DNA of 20,863 nucleotides from a virus, in the IMG/VR virus record IMGVR_UViG_3300042556_001525, positions 1 through 20,863 of that record; one strand, 5' to 3'. Every line of letters begins with the position of its first letter. Position 1 is the first letter of the stretch. Below the pieces are notes generated by a model. The model saw only the letters and a program-made list of their open reading frames with translations. It was not told where the DNA came from and ran no database searches. Below, piece after piece: positions 7,158 through 14,653 of this stretch. A program made the position numbers and the translations under genes.

Positions 7158-8368
7158 GAAATAGTGCTGATGGTGAATTACCTAAAATTGTCACAAAAAC
7201 ATATGGTCATTGGGTTGAAATGTCTGATGGTAAGAAATACTTAGATATACAATCTGGTAATAGTGCTTTCACACTTGGTTATGGAAATAAAGAAGTAATA
7301 CAAGCAATGGCTGATAAGATAAACTCAGTTGCATTCATAAGAGGTAATACTGGTGAGTCTGATGTAGATACTCAAGAGATGGTTCATTTTGTTTTATCTG
7401 AATCAAGAATGTCAGTTATGTCTTGGGCTATTGCTGGAACTTCAGCAGTAGAGTGTGCTATTATGATGAGTGATACATATTGGAAAACTGTAAATCCTAA
7501 AAAGAATTTAATTGTATCTTGTACTCCAGGATATCATGGCACAAGTTATCTAACAAGAGCAATGGCAAGTCCATATACAGTTGATTTTCCATCAGATAGA
7601 TTAAGATGCATCCGAGCACCTAAATGGAAAACAATAGAAGAACGTGAATTAGAAGAAGAAAGAGCATTAGCAGAATTACAAAAAAGATTTAGTAAATTTG
7701 GTGACTCAAGCAATGTTGGTGCTTTTATAGTAGAAACTTGTCCTTGGATGGATGGAATACTTCCTTATAGTAAAAGATGGTGGGAGGGTGTTAGACATCT
7801 TTGTACAGAATATAATGTAAATCTTATTACAGATGATGTAGCAGTTTGTTGGGGTAAATCACTATCATATTTTGGATATTCAACAGCAGGGTATAATATT
7901 CAACCAGATATTATTGCTTGTGGTAAATCATTATCAGCAGGATATGCACCAATTGGATTTGCAGCAGGTAATGCTCGTATTGGTGAAGTTCTTTCAACGC
8001 AAGAATGGGGATGGGGGCATACTTGGCAACCTTATATGGCTGGTATAGGTGCAATGAAAAAAGTAAAACAAATTATTCAAGATAATGGTTTATTTCATAG
8101 AGCGAAACAAACAGTCATACGTTTAGATGAAATTGCGAAAGATTTATTTAATCAAGGATATTTAAAAAGTTATAGACAACAAGGATTGTTTTTAGAATTA
8201 GATTGTAAGAATCCAACTATTGGAGTAATGGGAAAGCTTGTACGTGCTGGTATGCTTTCAACTACTCAACAAAATGATTCAGTAAGAATTATAGCAAATT
8301 TAATAGCAGATGATGAGTATTTTAACGAATTAAAGACTAGATTAAATGACTTTTTTACTAAAATATAA
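7145..8368 (+). CDS. Class III PLP-dependent aminotransferase (GSA aminotransferase-like)
   Basis: A 407-residue enzyme of the acetylornithine / glutamate-1-semialdehyde aminotransferase fold. Visible landmarks are GKKYLDIQSGNSAFTLGYG near the N-terminus, AGTSAVECA (phosphate loop, 97-105), GYHG at 129-132 that stacks on the cofactor, TDDV at 229-232 with D230 binding the pyridine nitrogen, and K261 in ACGKSLSAGYAPIG forming the Schiff base. WGHTWQ after 310 completes the PLP phosphate site. Length is normal for the family. The usual DE after the cofactor strand is DD here, a mild deviation. It could transfer an amino group to an aldehyde or keto acid, or isomerise like GSA aminotransferase. 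The overlapping SDR upstream suggests a shared substrate. The exact substrate cannot be read from sequence. Confidence 0.9.
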   Translation: MYELRNSADGELPKIVTKTYGHWVEMSDGKKYLDIQSGNSAFTLGYGNKEVIQAMADKINSVAFIRGNTGESDVDTQEMVHFVLSESRMSVMSWAIAGTSAVECAIMMSDTYWKTVNPKKNLIVSCTPGYHGTSYLTRAMASPYTVDFPSDRLRCIRAPKWKTIEERELEEERALAELQKRFSKFGDSSNVGAFIVETCPWMDGILPYSKRWWEGVRHLCTEYNVNLITDDVAVCWGKSLSYFGYSTAGYNIQPDIIACGKSLSAGYAPIGFAAGNARIGEVLSTQEWGWGHTWQPYMAGIGAMKKVKQIIQDNGLFHRAKQTVIRLDEIAKDLFNQGYLKSYRQQGLFLELDCKNPTIGVMGKLVRAGMLSTTQQNDSVRIIANLIADDEYFNELKTRLNDFFTKI

Positions 8369-8371
8369 CCA

Positions 8372-8400
8372 TTTACATACAAGTATTTTTAATATATAAT
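8372..8400 (+). promoter_or_regulatory. Sigma70-like promoter (TTTACA-17-TATAAT)
   Basis: TTTACA at 8372-8377 and TATAAT at 8395-8400 are separated by exactly 17 bases in the 38-base gap after the aminotransferase gene. The next ATG is at 8407, only 6 bases after the -10 box, so the transcript would be leaderless or nearly so. A second site with the same design is at 11748-11776. T4 early promoters carry a closely similar -35 (GTTTAC) and a TATAAT -10, so this is probably an early promoter read by host polymerase. Confidence 0.65.
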
Positions 8401-8406
8401 ATACTT

Positions 8407-8880
8407 ATGATTATAGTATCAAATCATATTAATATGTCGCATACTGATCCATTTAAAATTGATATGATTGAAAACGATTTAGAAGCTAATAAAATGTCAA
8501 AGAACATAGTTCCTTTGTTCGGAAGCATATTTGATATTGAGAAAAAAGGTGCCAAATATTCTCTTGTGAATAAAAACTGGAACAATCGTATTCATGGCAA
8601 AGTAATTAATTATGATCGAACATCTCCTAATTCTATCTTTTTTGAAATTCAAACAAAATACGTTCCACCAATTTCTTTTTTTGATTATCTAGTTGAATCA
8701 AAAAGATATTCAATTGAAGCAACTTATGGTACTGAAAAAACAAACTATGAAGACTTTAATGAGTTTGGTTTTGTTGGTGCTTATGATAATGGCGATGATG
8801 AGTGTTGGGAAACTACACCACATAATTTAAAAGATGATTTAATACCACCACATTTATTAGTTTTATATAATATAGTATGA
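8407..8880 (+). CDS. Api92-like / DUF1281-type protein (tentative)
   Basis: A 157-residue acidic soluble protein. The middle part has the order NKNWNNRIHGK, then an FFEIQTKYVPPISFFDYL segment, then IEATYG and FGFVGAYDNG. This follows the pattern of Api92-like ferredoxin-fold proteins found on phages and plasmids, where an Asn-Trp-Gly segment is followed by a 'T-x-W-x-P-P' helix and an acidic beta hairpin. Those proteins have no firm function. The ATG lies 6 bases after a consensus-like -10 box, so the mRNA may lack a leader. The end overlaps the methyltransferase gene by ATGA. The family call is by pattern and could be wrong; the gene itself is sound. Confidence 0.55.
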   Translation: MIIVSNHINMSHTDPFKIDMIENDLEANKMSKNIVPLFGSIFDIEKKGAKYSLVNKNWNNRIHGKVINYDRTSPNSIFFEIQTKYVPPISFFDYLVESKRYSIEATYGTEKTNYEDFNEFGFVGAYDNGDDECWETTPHNLKDDLIPPHLLVLYNIV

Positions 8881-9725
8881 GAAAATCTGTAATAGTTAAA
8901 TCTGCAATCGGTAGAATATATCATGTCGAAGAAAATGATACTTTTTATGGCTCAAGATTAAAGAGCAGTGGATATCAAATAAACAATTTAAGATATTTTA
9001 GAACATTGACACCAAACGCAAGAACAATTATTGATGTTGGTGGGCATTTAGGAACTAACACAATTGAATATGCTACTTGGGCTAAAGATATAAAGACTTT
9101 TGAACCTACATCATATTTAAGAAAATGGTTATTAGAAAATATCGAATTGAATAAAAATAATAAAACTAATGGTAAAGGCTGGTTTAAATTATCTAAATCA
9201 ACTTATGCTCCTATTTTAATGACAGGTAATATAGAAGTATTTCCTTATGCATTAAGCGATACAGAGGGAGAAGAAACATTAAATACAGTCACTCGTGCTT
9301 CTGGTCACAATCATATAGAATTAAACTTTAATGGAAAGAAATTAACAAAAAAAGGTTGGGTTAAAAAACCTGAAAGTAAATCTACAAGAACCATTCAAGA
9401 AAAAATACAAACAAAAACATTAGATAGTTTTAATTTTAAAGATGTAGATGGAATTAAAATAGACGTAGAAGGATTAGAATTTCAAGTTATTAAAGGTGCT
9501 GTTAATACAATTAAAAAGTATCGTCCAGTGATTCAAACTGAAATTCAAATAGGAATGTGTAGACGTGCTGGATATGAAGCTAATGAATTATGCTCATATT
9601 TAACAGATATGGATTATGTACAAACACTTTCTGATGGGACAATTATAAACCCATCAAATGTTTTTAGTGAAGTCAAAGCTAAAATAGATAGATTTTGGAT
9701 ACCAAAAGAAAAATTAAAAAAATGA
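8877..9725 (+). CDS. FkbM-family SAM-dependent methyltransferase
   Basis: A 282-residue protein of the FkbM (Methyltransf_21) type. The SAM-binding loop is IIDVGGHLGTNT (about 51-62), with a second SAM strand ending in FEP (75-77). The characteristic FkbM C-terminal block is present: TLDSFN, then DGIKIDVEGLEFQVIKGA and a following PVIQTEIQ strand. An insertion of about 60 residues rich in Lys and Asn lies between the FEP motif and the FkbM block. FkbM enzymes methylate hydroxyls on sugars, polyketides and other small molecules; phage and marine bacterial copies often sit in glycan clusters. It overlaps both neighbours by ATGA, so it is translated with an unknown gene and RNase H. Confidence 0.88.
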   Translation: MRKSVIVKSAIGRIYHVEENDTFYGSRLKSSGYQINNLRYFRTLTPNARTIIDVGGHLGTNTIEYATWAKDIKTFEPTSYLRKWLLENIELNKNNKTNGKGWFKLSKSTYAPILMTGNIEVFPYALSDTEGEETLNTVTRASGHNHIELNFNGKKLTKKGWVKKPESKSTRTIQEKIQTKTLDSFNFKDVDGIKIDVEGLEFQVIKGAVNTIKKYRPVIQTEIQIGMCRRAGYEANELCSYLTDMDYVQTLSDGTIINPSNVFSEVKAKIDRFWIPKEKLKK

Positions 9726-10588
9726 TATTAATTGATTATTCACAAGTAGCAATCGCAAATATACTTTCTTTTAAACAAGATGTTCAAAAAGGAAGACCAA
9801 TGGAAGAAGTATCTAACATCATTCGTCATGCGATACTCTCTACTATTAAATATTATAAGAAGAAATTTTCAGCAGATTATGGTGATTTAGTTATATGTGC
9901 TGATGGTAAAGACGTTTGGAGAAAAGTAGAATTTCCTTTATATAAAGCACATCGTAAGAAAGATAGAGAAGCAGATCCAGTTGATTGGAAACTTATTTTT
10001 GAAACTATGTCTGATGTAAGACAAGATTTAGTTAAATATTTTCCTTATAAAGTATTACATATCAATCATGCTGAAGCAGACGATGTAATTGCTACACTAG
10101 TGAAAGAAAGACCTTTAGAAAAACATATGATTGTTTCTTCTGATAAAGATTTTAAACAATTACAAAAATTTGGAAACGTTGAACAATATTCGCCATTACT
10201 TAAAAAACAAGTTAATAAATCATCAGTAAGAGAAGCTGAGCAATATATAATAGAACATATAGTAAGAGGTGACTCTGGAGATGGTGTTCCAAATGTACTT
10301 TCACCTGATGATATCTTTAACAAAGATGAAAGACAAAAACCAATTACTAAAAAAATATTAAATAATTTCTTAGAAAAAGGTTTCAATGCTTGTGAAAACG
10401 ATGAGCAGAAGAAAAACTATTTAAGAAACCAAAAACTAGTATGTCTTGACTCTATACCTAAAAATATAGTAGATGATATACTAAATGCTTACAATAACAT
10501 AAAACCAACAGGAGATAAAATGACAGTATACAACTATTTAATTGAAAAACGTTGTAGTCTATTACTCCAAGAAATAGAGGAGTTTTAA
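9722..10588 (+). CDS. rnh: T4-type RNase H / 5'-nuclease (FEN-1 family)
   Basis: A 288-residue flap 5'-nuclease that in T4 removes RNA primers from lagging-strand fragments. I start it at ATG 9722 (MILIDYSQ), which aligns with the T4 protein start of the first strand and overlaps the upstream stop by ATGA; an upstream TTG at 9695 is not needed. Metal-binding acids are visible: D5, D61, the EADD cluster at 118-121, D141 and D143 (SSDKDFKQL) and the RGDSGDGVPN helix-hairpin segment at 182-191 with D184 and D187. The C-terminus (TVYNYLIEKRCSLLLQEIEEF pattern) is also T4-like. It is the clearest replication gene here besides nrdA/nrdB. Confidence 0.93.
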   Translation: MILIDYSQVAIANILSFKQDVQKGRPMEEVSNIIRHAILSTIKYYKKKFSADYGDLVICADGKDVWRKVEFPLYKAHRKKDREADPVDWKLIFETMSDVRQDLVKYFPYKVLHINHAEADDVIATLVKERPLEKHMIVSSDKDFKQLQKFGNVEQYSPLLKKQVNKSSVREAEQYIIEHIVRGDSGDGVPNVLSPDDIFNKDERQKPITKKILNNFLEKGFNACENDEQKKNYLRNQKLVCLDSIPKNIVDDILNAYNNIKPTGDKMTVYNYLIEKRCSLLLQEIEEF

Positions 10589-10591
10589 AAC

Positions 10592-10984
10592 ATGGGAAGA
10601 CGTGTTTATGAAATATTAGAAGAACTAAATAATGATATAACTGCCATTGTTAAATACAAGAATAATGCTCAGTTAAAATTAGTTTTACAAAACAACTTTG
10701 ATAGCAATTTAAAATGGGATTTGCCAGAAACAAGTCCACCATTTAAGTCTGCAATTGAGCCACAAGATATGGCTCCATCAAATCTTACTTTAGAAGTAAG
10801 AAAGTTTTATATCTTTAGAAGAAAAGATTTAAAACCTGCTCAAAGAGAATCATTGTTTATTCAAATGTTAGAAAGACTAGACGCAAAAGAACAAAAGATT
10901 CTTCTTGCGTTAAAAAATCAAGAATTAACATCTTTATATCCAAATATTACGAAAGAATCTGTTTCAACATACATCAATGCTTAA
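10592..10984 (+). CDS. DUF6433-like conserved phage protein
   Basis: A 130-residue protein. The pattern KWDLPETSPPFK, then RKFYIF, RESLFIQMLERLDAKEQKILLALKNQEL and a C-terminal SVSTYINA matches a conserved family in T4-like phages I associate with DUF6433. It usually sits near replication or late-regulation genes; its function is not established to my knowledge. Here it follows RNase H by 3 bases and ends by overlapping the next gene by 8 bases. It is all soluble, with a helical second half. Confidence 0.7.
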   Translation: MGRRVYEILEELNNDITAIVKYKNNAQLKLVLQNNFDSNLKWDLPETSPPFKSAIEPQDMAPSNLTLEVRKFYIFRRKDLKPAQRESLFIQMLERLDAKEQKILLALKNQELTSLYPNITKESVSTYINA

Positions 10985-11219
10985 AATAGGCAATATAATA
11001 GAAAAAATATCTAATCGTTCATTCCCAGCTGAAATAAGAATTTGGGATGATGAAAAATTAGTCACAGTGCATCGTTCAACTGAAACTGCACAATTGGTCA
11101 CAACAGAATTTACTTCTTTTAATAATGGTACTTGGGAAAATGAAGAATTTAAAATATCATATCCTAAAGTAGATAGAACTAAAAAAATAGAGACATTAGT
11201 TAGACTTAAAAAGAAGTAG
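10977..11219 (+). CDS. Hypothetical protein, small beta-rich
   Basis: An 80-residue basic protein that starts within the end of the previous gene. It contains two likely beta hairpins (FPAEIRIWDDEKLVTVHRS and AQLVTTEFTSFNNGTWE) and a Lys-rich end (LVRLKKK). No motif is recognised. Position in an unbroken co-directional run supports it as real. Confidence 0.6.
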   Translation: MLKIGNIIEKISNRSFPAEIRIWDDEKLVTVHRSTETAQLVTTEFTSFNNGTWENEEFKISYPKVDRTKKIETLVRLKKK

Positions 11220-11229
11220 AAATTATATT

Positions 11230-11709
11230 ATGTCAAGTGAAAAAAACATCGTAGGAATACGTCATAAGTTCGCTACACTGCGAAATCAAACTATCCATAT
11301 AGATATCAATGGCTTTCAATTAAAAACTACAATTGACAAAGTTGATGAACTTTTCGAATATAATGTAATACGTTATTGTGTTAATTCTGTATTGTATCAA
11401 CTTGATAGAGCAAGACAAGATGCGATTGATTATAATATGACAGAGCAAATGGGGTTTCCTTGTAAATTTAATAACACAGCAAACATACCAGCAGAAATGT
11501 CTGGTCACAGTGAACCACAAAAAGTTTCGATTGTTATATTAGTTGATGAAGAAGTGCAAGGTACATTACCAGATTATTGCGTAAAAGGAATGACTGGAAC
11601 ATCATGGGATATACATTCAAACCCAGAAGCACCAGAATTCTTAGATTATATCAATTATGTGACTGGAACTATTGATAAACCAGAAGCCGAAATAATATCA
11701 ATACACTAA
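11230..11709 (+). CDS. Hypothetical protein
   Basis: A 159-residue acidic soluble protein. Secondary structure reads as a beta strand pair (HIDINGFQLKTTIDKV), a long helix (YNVIRYCVNSVLYQLDRARQDA), a Gly/Pro-rich stretch and another strand (KVSIVILVDEEV). No family recognised and no catalytic signature seen. The gene ends a co-directional run; the roughly 100 bases after it hold a promoter for the next run. Confidence 0.65.
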   Translation: MSSEKNIVGIRHKFATLRNQTIHIDINGFQLKTTIDKVDELFEYNVIRYCVNSVLYQLDRARQDAIDYNMTEQMGFPCKFNNTANIPAEMSGHSEPQKVSIVILVDEEVQGTLPDYCVKGMTGTSWDIHSNPEAPEFLDYINYVTGTIDKPEAEIISIH

Positions 11710-11747
11710 GTCATTGAAATATAATGCTTTTTTATTTTTTATAAGTA

Positions 11748-11776
11748 TTTACTTAATTACTCAAATATAGTAAAAT
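11748..11776 (+). promoter_or_regulatory. Sigma70-like promoter (TTTACT-17-TAAAAT)
   Basis: TTTACT at 11748-11753 and TAAAAT at 11771-11776 are separated by 17 bases, the same spacing as the site at 8372-8400. Both -10 boxes continue as ATAC (TATAATATAC and TAAAATATAC). It lies in the largest protein-gene gap of this half of the window, 35 bases before the ATG of the next gene, which has its own AAAAGGAG site. It is a good candidate for an early promoter driving the small-gene run that follows. No convincing terminator hairpin is seen before it. Confidence 0.7.
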
Positions 11777-11810
11777 ATACCTATAAACAAATAATGAAAA
11801 GGAGTATATT

Positions 11811-12017
11811 ATGGGACAAGTGAAAAATTGGTTAATGCAAATGGAAGATGATACATTTATATTATCTAGAGAAGAGTTTGTTAAAAAACATGGTGAAAGA
11901 CAAGCTAAGAGTATCTTTGATAAATTACAAGACCCAGAGTTTGATTTAACTGACGCACAACAAGCAATGGCTGAAGTTGCTTTAGATTTAGAAATAGCAG
12001 CAGAAGAGGGTAGATAA
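11811..12017 (+). CDS. Small acidic protein after early-type promoter
   Basis: A 68-residue acidic helical protein (MGQVKNWLMQMEDD... to ...LDLEIAAEEGR). AAAAGGAG at 11797-11804 gives it a strong ribosome binding site and it is the first gene after the promoter at 11748-11776, so it should be well expressed early. No family recognised. Small, strongly expressed early phage proteins often interfere with host functions; that is an inference here. Confidence 0.7.
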   Translation: MGQVKNWLMQMEDDTFILSREEFVKKHGERQAKSIFDKLQDPEFDLTDAQQAMAEVALDLEIAAEEGR

Positions 12018-12018
12018 T

Positions 12019-12339
12019 ATGTTTCCTCTTAGAGAACCACTTCCTTATGCAACATTTGGTATAGCTGACTACAAATATTCACCACATAGAATTACTTTAT
12101 TAAAAGTTGTTAATTCAGTTTGGCAAGATTATTTGAGTGGTAAAATATGTGATGTGTTTGATACAGAAGATGGTATTTTTGAAACAATGGCACAACCAAA
12201 TACTGTAAGTGCTGAATTTACAAATAGAATTAAAGCATTCGAAGATGCTGATGATATCTTTAATGATATAAATTATTTAGAAATTAAAGATGATTTAGAA
12301 ACATTTGTAGATGAAAACAATATAAGTCATAGTCACTAA
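12019..12339 (+). CDS. Hypothetical acidic protein
   Basis: A 106-residue acidic protein that starts one base after the previous stop. It begins with FPLREPLPYATFGIADYKYSPH and continues into helical acidic segments. It ends with a short His/Ser tail (SHSH). No known motif. Part of the early-type small-gene run. Confidence 0.6.
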   Translation: MFPLREPLPYATFGIADYKYSPHRITLLKVVNSVWQDYLSGKICDVFDTEDGIFETMAQPNTVSAEFTNRIKAFEDADDIFNDINYLEIKDDLETFVDENNISHSH

Positions 12340-12340
12340 T

Positions 12341-12466
12341 ATGCTTAATACATTTTTATTAATTGTTCTAATTTGGGGGATTTACTCTCATGTACAAGTG
12401 CAAAGACGTATAGAACTTCACTTAGAAGAAATAAAATATAATCTAAGAGAAAGAATGAGAAAATGA
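12341..12466 (+). CDS. Single-TM micro membrane protein
   Basis: A 41-residue ORF, too short to stand out but well placed: it starts one base after the previous stop and ends in an ATGA overlap with the next gene. The N-terminus (LNTFLLIVLIWGIYS) is a single hydrophobic segment of about 15 residues, followed by a charged helix rich in Arg and Glu (QRRIELHLEEIKYNLRER). It would be an inner-membrane micro-protein with a cytoplasmic tail. Unknown function. Confidence 0.6.
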   Translation: MLNTFLLIVLIWGIYSHVQVQRRIELHLEEIKYNLRERMRK

Positions 12467-12672
12467 AAGAAGTCACTATCATTAGAAATAGAAAATCTAA
12501 AACTTTTATTTTTAACAAAAATACTTTCTTAAAATTCTTAGATGAAAAAGAATATTTTAGATCTGAAGAGTTAGCAAAACAAGTAGTAAAAGAAGTTTGG
12601 GCATTAGAAAAAGGTGAAAGTTTTAAAACGATGGGATATATGTTCACAACAGAAAATTATATAAATGATTAA
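12463..12672 (+). CDS. Small hypothetical protein
   Basis: A 69-residue basic protein starting on an ATGA overlap. It contains a beta hairpin (EVTIIRNRKSKTFIFNK) and two helices (LKFLDEK, SEELAKQVVKEVWALEKG). No motif recognised. It overlaps the next gene by 8 bases. Confidence 0.6.
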   Translation: MKEVTIIRNRKSKTFIFNKNTFLKFLDEKEYFRSEELAKQVVKEVWALEKGESFKTMGYMFTTENYIND

Positions 12673-12928
12673 AGAATTAGTAATACCAAAACAAACACAT
12701 TATTGTGCTGATGCCTATGCATCATCAATTGATAAAACAACAATAAATTTTATCAAAGAGTATATGTTTTTAAAACTTAAATTTAAAGCAGAAGTGAAAT
12801 ATAATGAGCAAAAAGATATTACTTTTGTCGAAATAGATCAAATTGATGGCGATTATACAAATGTCATTATGTTAAAAGGTAATCCACAAGTAGATAATAT
12901 TAAAGATTGGTTGATAAACAAATGGTAA
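12665..12928 (+). CDS. Small hypothetical protein
   Basis: An 87-residue protein with an alpha-beta layout: a helix in the middle (KTTINFIKEYMFLKLKF) followed by two strands (AEVKYNEQ, ITFVEIDQIDG) and a C-terminal helix (DNIKDWLINKW). It starts inside the previous gene and ends overlapping the next by 7 bases. Function unknown. Confidence 0.6.
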   Translation: MIKELVIPKQTHYCADAYASSIDKTTINFIKEYMFLKLKFKAEVKYNEQKDITFVEIDQIDGDYTNVIMLKGNPQVDNIKDWLINKW

Positions 12929-13137
12929 ATAATAACGTAATTTTAATAGAAGAATATAAAAAGAAACTAGACCAGCAAGAAAAACTTATTGCAGAGCAAT
13001 CTTTTAAAATAAATGATTTAAAAGATGTGATTGATCGTATGCACGAAGATATGGAAAATTTAACAAGAACTATAAAAAAAATGACATACTTAGATCCTGT
13101 TGATAGTATGTCATTCAAAGATGACGAAAAGGACTAA
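12922..13137 (+). CDS. Small coiled-coil protein
   Basis: I start this gene at ATG 12922 rather than at an upstream TTG. The 71-residue protein is almost entirely helical, with heptad-like spacing from about residue 7 to 50 (EEYKKKLDQQEKLIAEQSF..., then KDVIDRMHEDMENL) and a flexible acidic tail. It probably oligomerises. No family is recognised. Confidence 0.6.
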   Translation: MVNNNVILIEEYKKKLDQQEKLIAEQSFKINDLKDVIDRMHEDMENLTRTIKKMTYLDPVDSMSFKDDEKD

Positions 13138-13141
13138 TATA

Positions 13142-13285
13142 ATGAAAAGAAAAATTAAAAAAACATCTAAAAAATGGATATTGGATGGTTTCTATTTTGA
13201 TGGTAAAGATCACTTTGATTTATATAAAGATCATAGTGGTAATGTAAAACGTGTTAAACAAAAGAAAAAATTAAAAGTTTGTTAA
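13142..13285 (+). CDS. Small highly basic protein
   Basis: A 47-residue protein starting at ATG 13142 with 11 Lys in the first third and last third (MKRKIKKTSKKW, then KRVKQKKKLKVC) and a short aromatic/acidic centre (DGFYFDGKDHFDLYKDH). Its charge suggests nucleic acid binding. The stop codon overlaps the start of the next gene (TAATG). Confidence 0.6.
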   Translation: MKRKIKKTSKKWILDGFYFDGKDHFDLYKDHSGNVKRVKQKKKLKVC

Positions 13286-13827
13286 TGCAAAAAGAACCAG
13301 TTAAATGGTATGATCGCTCGGCTGATTTTAGAAGACTTTCAGATGTTGAAATGGGTGAATGCTTACGCAAATTAAAAATTTCTAAATTACATGTTAATAT
13401 TCAAGACGATATGTATATGTGTCTTGCTAATTTAAGAGATTTAGGTTCTATTTCATCATTTAATAATGAATTAAAAGAAAACTTCTTTGTTTATTGTAAA
13501 GAAGTTGGCATAGATATTGAAAACTATAAAAGATCAGATGAAAAAAGAGTTATGACTGCTTCTTTTGCTAGTATAATATGGGATAAAATAGTTAAATTAA
13601 TAAATGCTAATGAAGCAGATTCTTCTAAAAGAGTTAAGGGTATAAAGAAACTAGTTCTCTTTCGTTTATTACAAAAAGAATTACCAGATCTTGATAAGAA
13701 ACATATTCATAAGAATGTAAAGAATAATATTAAATTAGGTGCTTTAGAATATCATCAACAATCAAAATCAAGTAAGTTAATTCGTAAAGGACAATACTGG
13801 AACACATATGTTAAAGTCAATAAGTAA
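13285..13827 (+). CDS. Hypothetical helical protein
   Basis: A 180-residue basic, mostly helical protein; I place the start at ATG 13285, which shares a base with the upstream stop, rather than at TTG 13279. It includes a stretch of helices rich in Lys and Leu in the second half (KGIKKLVLFRLLQKELPDL) and a basic C-terminus. No catalytic motif is visible. It overlaps the desaturase gene by 20 bases. Function unknown; the Lys-rich helices could bind nucleic acid. Confidence 0.6.
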   Translation: MQKEPVKWYDRSADFRRLSDVEMGECLRKLKISKLHVNIQDDMYMCLANLRDLGSISSFNNELKENFFVYCKEVGIDIENYKRSDEKRVMTASFASIIWDKIVKLINANEADSSKRVKGIKKLVLFRLLQKELPDLDKKHIHKNVKNNIKLGALEYHQQSKSSKLIRKGQYWNTYVKVNK

Positions 13828-14653
13828 TTTTAGTTGGGAAGAATTTTCAACACGTAATAATTTATATTTTCGTGTTGCTTATTATATTTTTGTACATGTA
13901 TTAGCATTACTGGCATTTAAATATGCTACATTAACTACATTCTTTACATTTATATTATTCTGGTGGTTTGGTGCTTGGGCTGTATCAGGATATACTCATA
14001 GAACACTATCACATAAATCTATTATAGTTAAGAATAAATATTTAGAACATTTAAGTAATATATTTGCTATATACGCAGGGATTGGTACACCTTTAGGATG
14101 GGCAGCATTACATCGTATGCATCACACTCATCTTGATACTGAGTTAGATCCACATAGCCCACATAGAATAGGGTTTTGGAGATCTTATTTACATTTATGG
14201 GATTGGCGTAAAGAAGATGTGCCATTAAAATATACAGCAGGATTATTTCGTAATCGTATTGCTGTTTATTATCATAATCGTGCTTTACCTACTTTATTAT
14301 TATTCTGGTTTGGTTTATTCTTTATATCAGAATTTTTAAAAGTGAATCTAGGAATATTAGGTGGCTTAGAAGTTTGTATTGGTGCAGCATTAGCTGTAGT
14401 TGCAGGATTACATGGTATGGGTGTGACAAATGCAGTAAGTCATAGTCACGAAATACCTAAACAAGTTGTGTCTCTTGATCCAATCGCAGGAGCATTCGTT
14501 AATTGGGGCGAAGGAAATCATGAATATCATCACGCAAAGCCAATGAATTATAGTTTTGGCGATGGTATATCAGATCCTATCGCAAGAACTGCCGAATTAT
14601 TCGAAACATTAAAATTAGTTCAAATTAACAGAACGAGTGAATTAAATGGATAA
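13808..14653 (+). CDS. Membrane fatty acid desaturase (acyl delta-9 type)
   Basis: A 281-residue integral membrane desaturase. All three histidine boxes are present: HRTLSH (H64 to H69), HRMHH (H102, H105, H106) and NHEYHH (H238, H241, H242). A TNAVSHSH segment near 207-214 matches the extra His-bearing segment of acyl-CoA/acyl-lipid delta-9 desaturases. Hydrophobic helices flank the boxes (about 25-60 and 160-205). These enzymes use O2, iron and reduced ferredoxin or cytochrome b5 to place a cis double bond in fatty acyl chains, acting at the inner membrane. A phage copy might change membrane fluidity or modify lipids during infection. The start at 13808 overlaps the previous gene by 20 bases. 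No electron donor gene is seen nearby. Confidence 0.92.
   Translation: MLKSISNFSWEEFSTRNNLYFRVAYYIFVHVLALLAFKYATLTTFFTFILFWWFGAWAVSGYTHRTLSHKSIIVKNKYLEHLSNIFAIYAGIGTPLGWAALHRMHHTHLDTELDPHSPHRIGFWRSYLHLWDWRKEDVPLKYTAGLFRNRIAVYYHNRALPTLLLFWFGLFFISEFLKVNLGILGGLEVCIGAALAVVAGLHGMGVTNAVSHSHEIPKQVVSLDPIAGAFVNWGEGNHEYHHAKPMNYSFGDGISDPIARTAELFETLKLVQINRTSELNG

Noticed and set aside
9695-9721. Upstream TTG start for RNase H
   Set aside because: The ATG at 9722 starts the conserved first strand and gives the usual 4-base overlap; no conserved residues are lost.
10066-10386. Minus-strand open frame inside RNase H
   Set aside because: The composition is that of a shadow frame, and the + strand gene has clear catalytic motifs throughout.
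11710-11747. Possible terminator (T-rich run) after the gene ending at 11709
   Set aside because: There is a T-run but no stable hairpin in front of it; only a very short AT-rich dyad is present.
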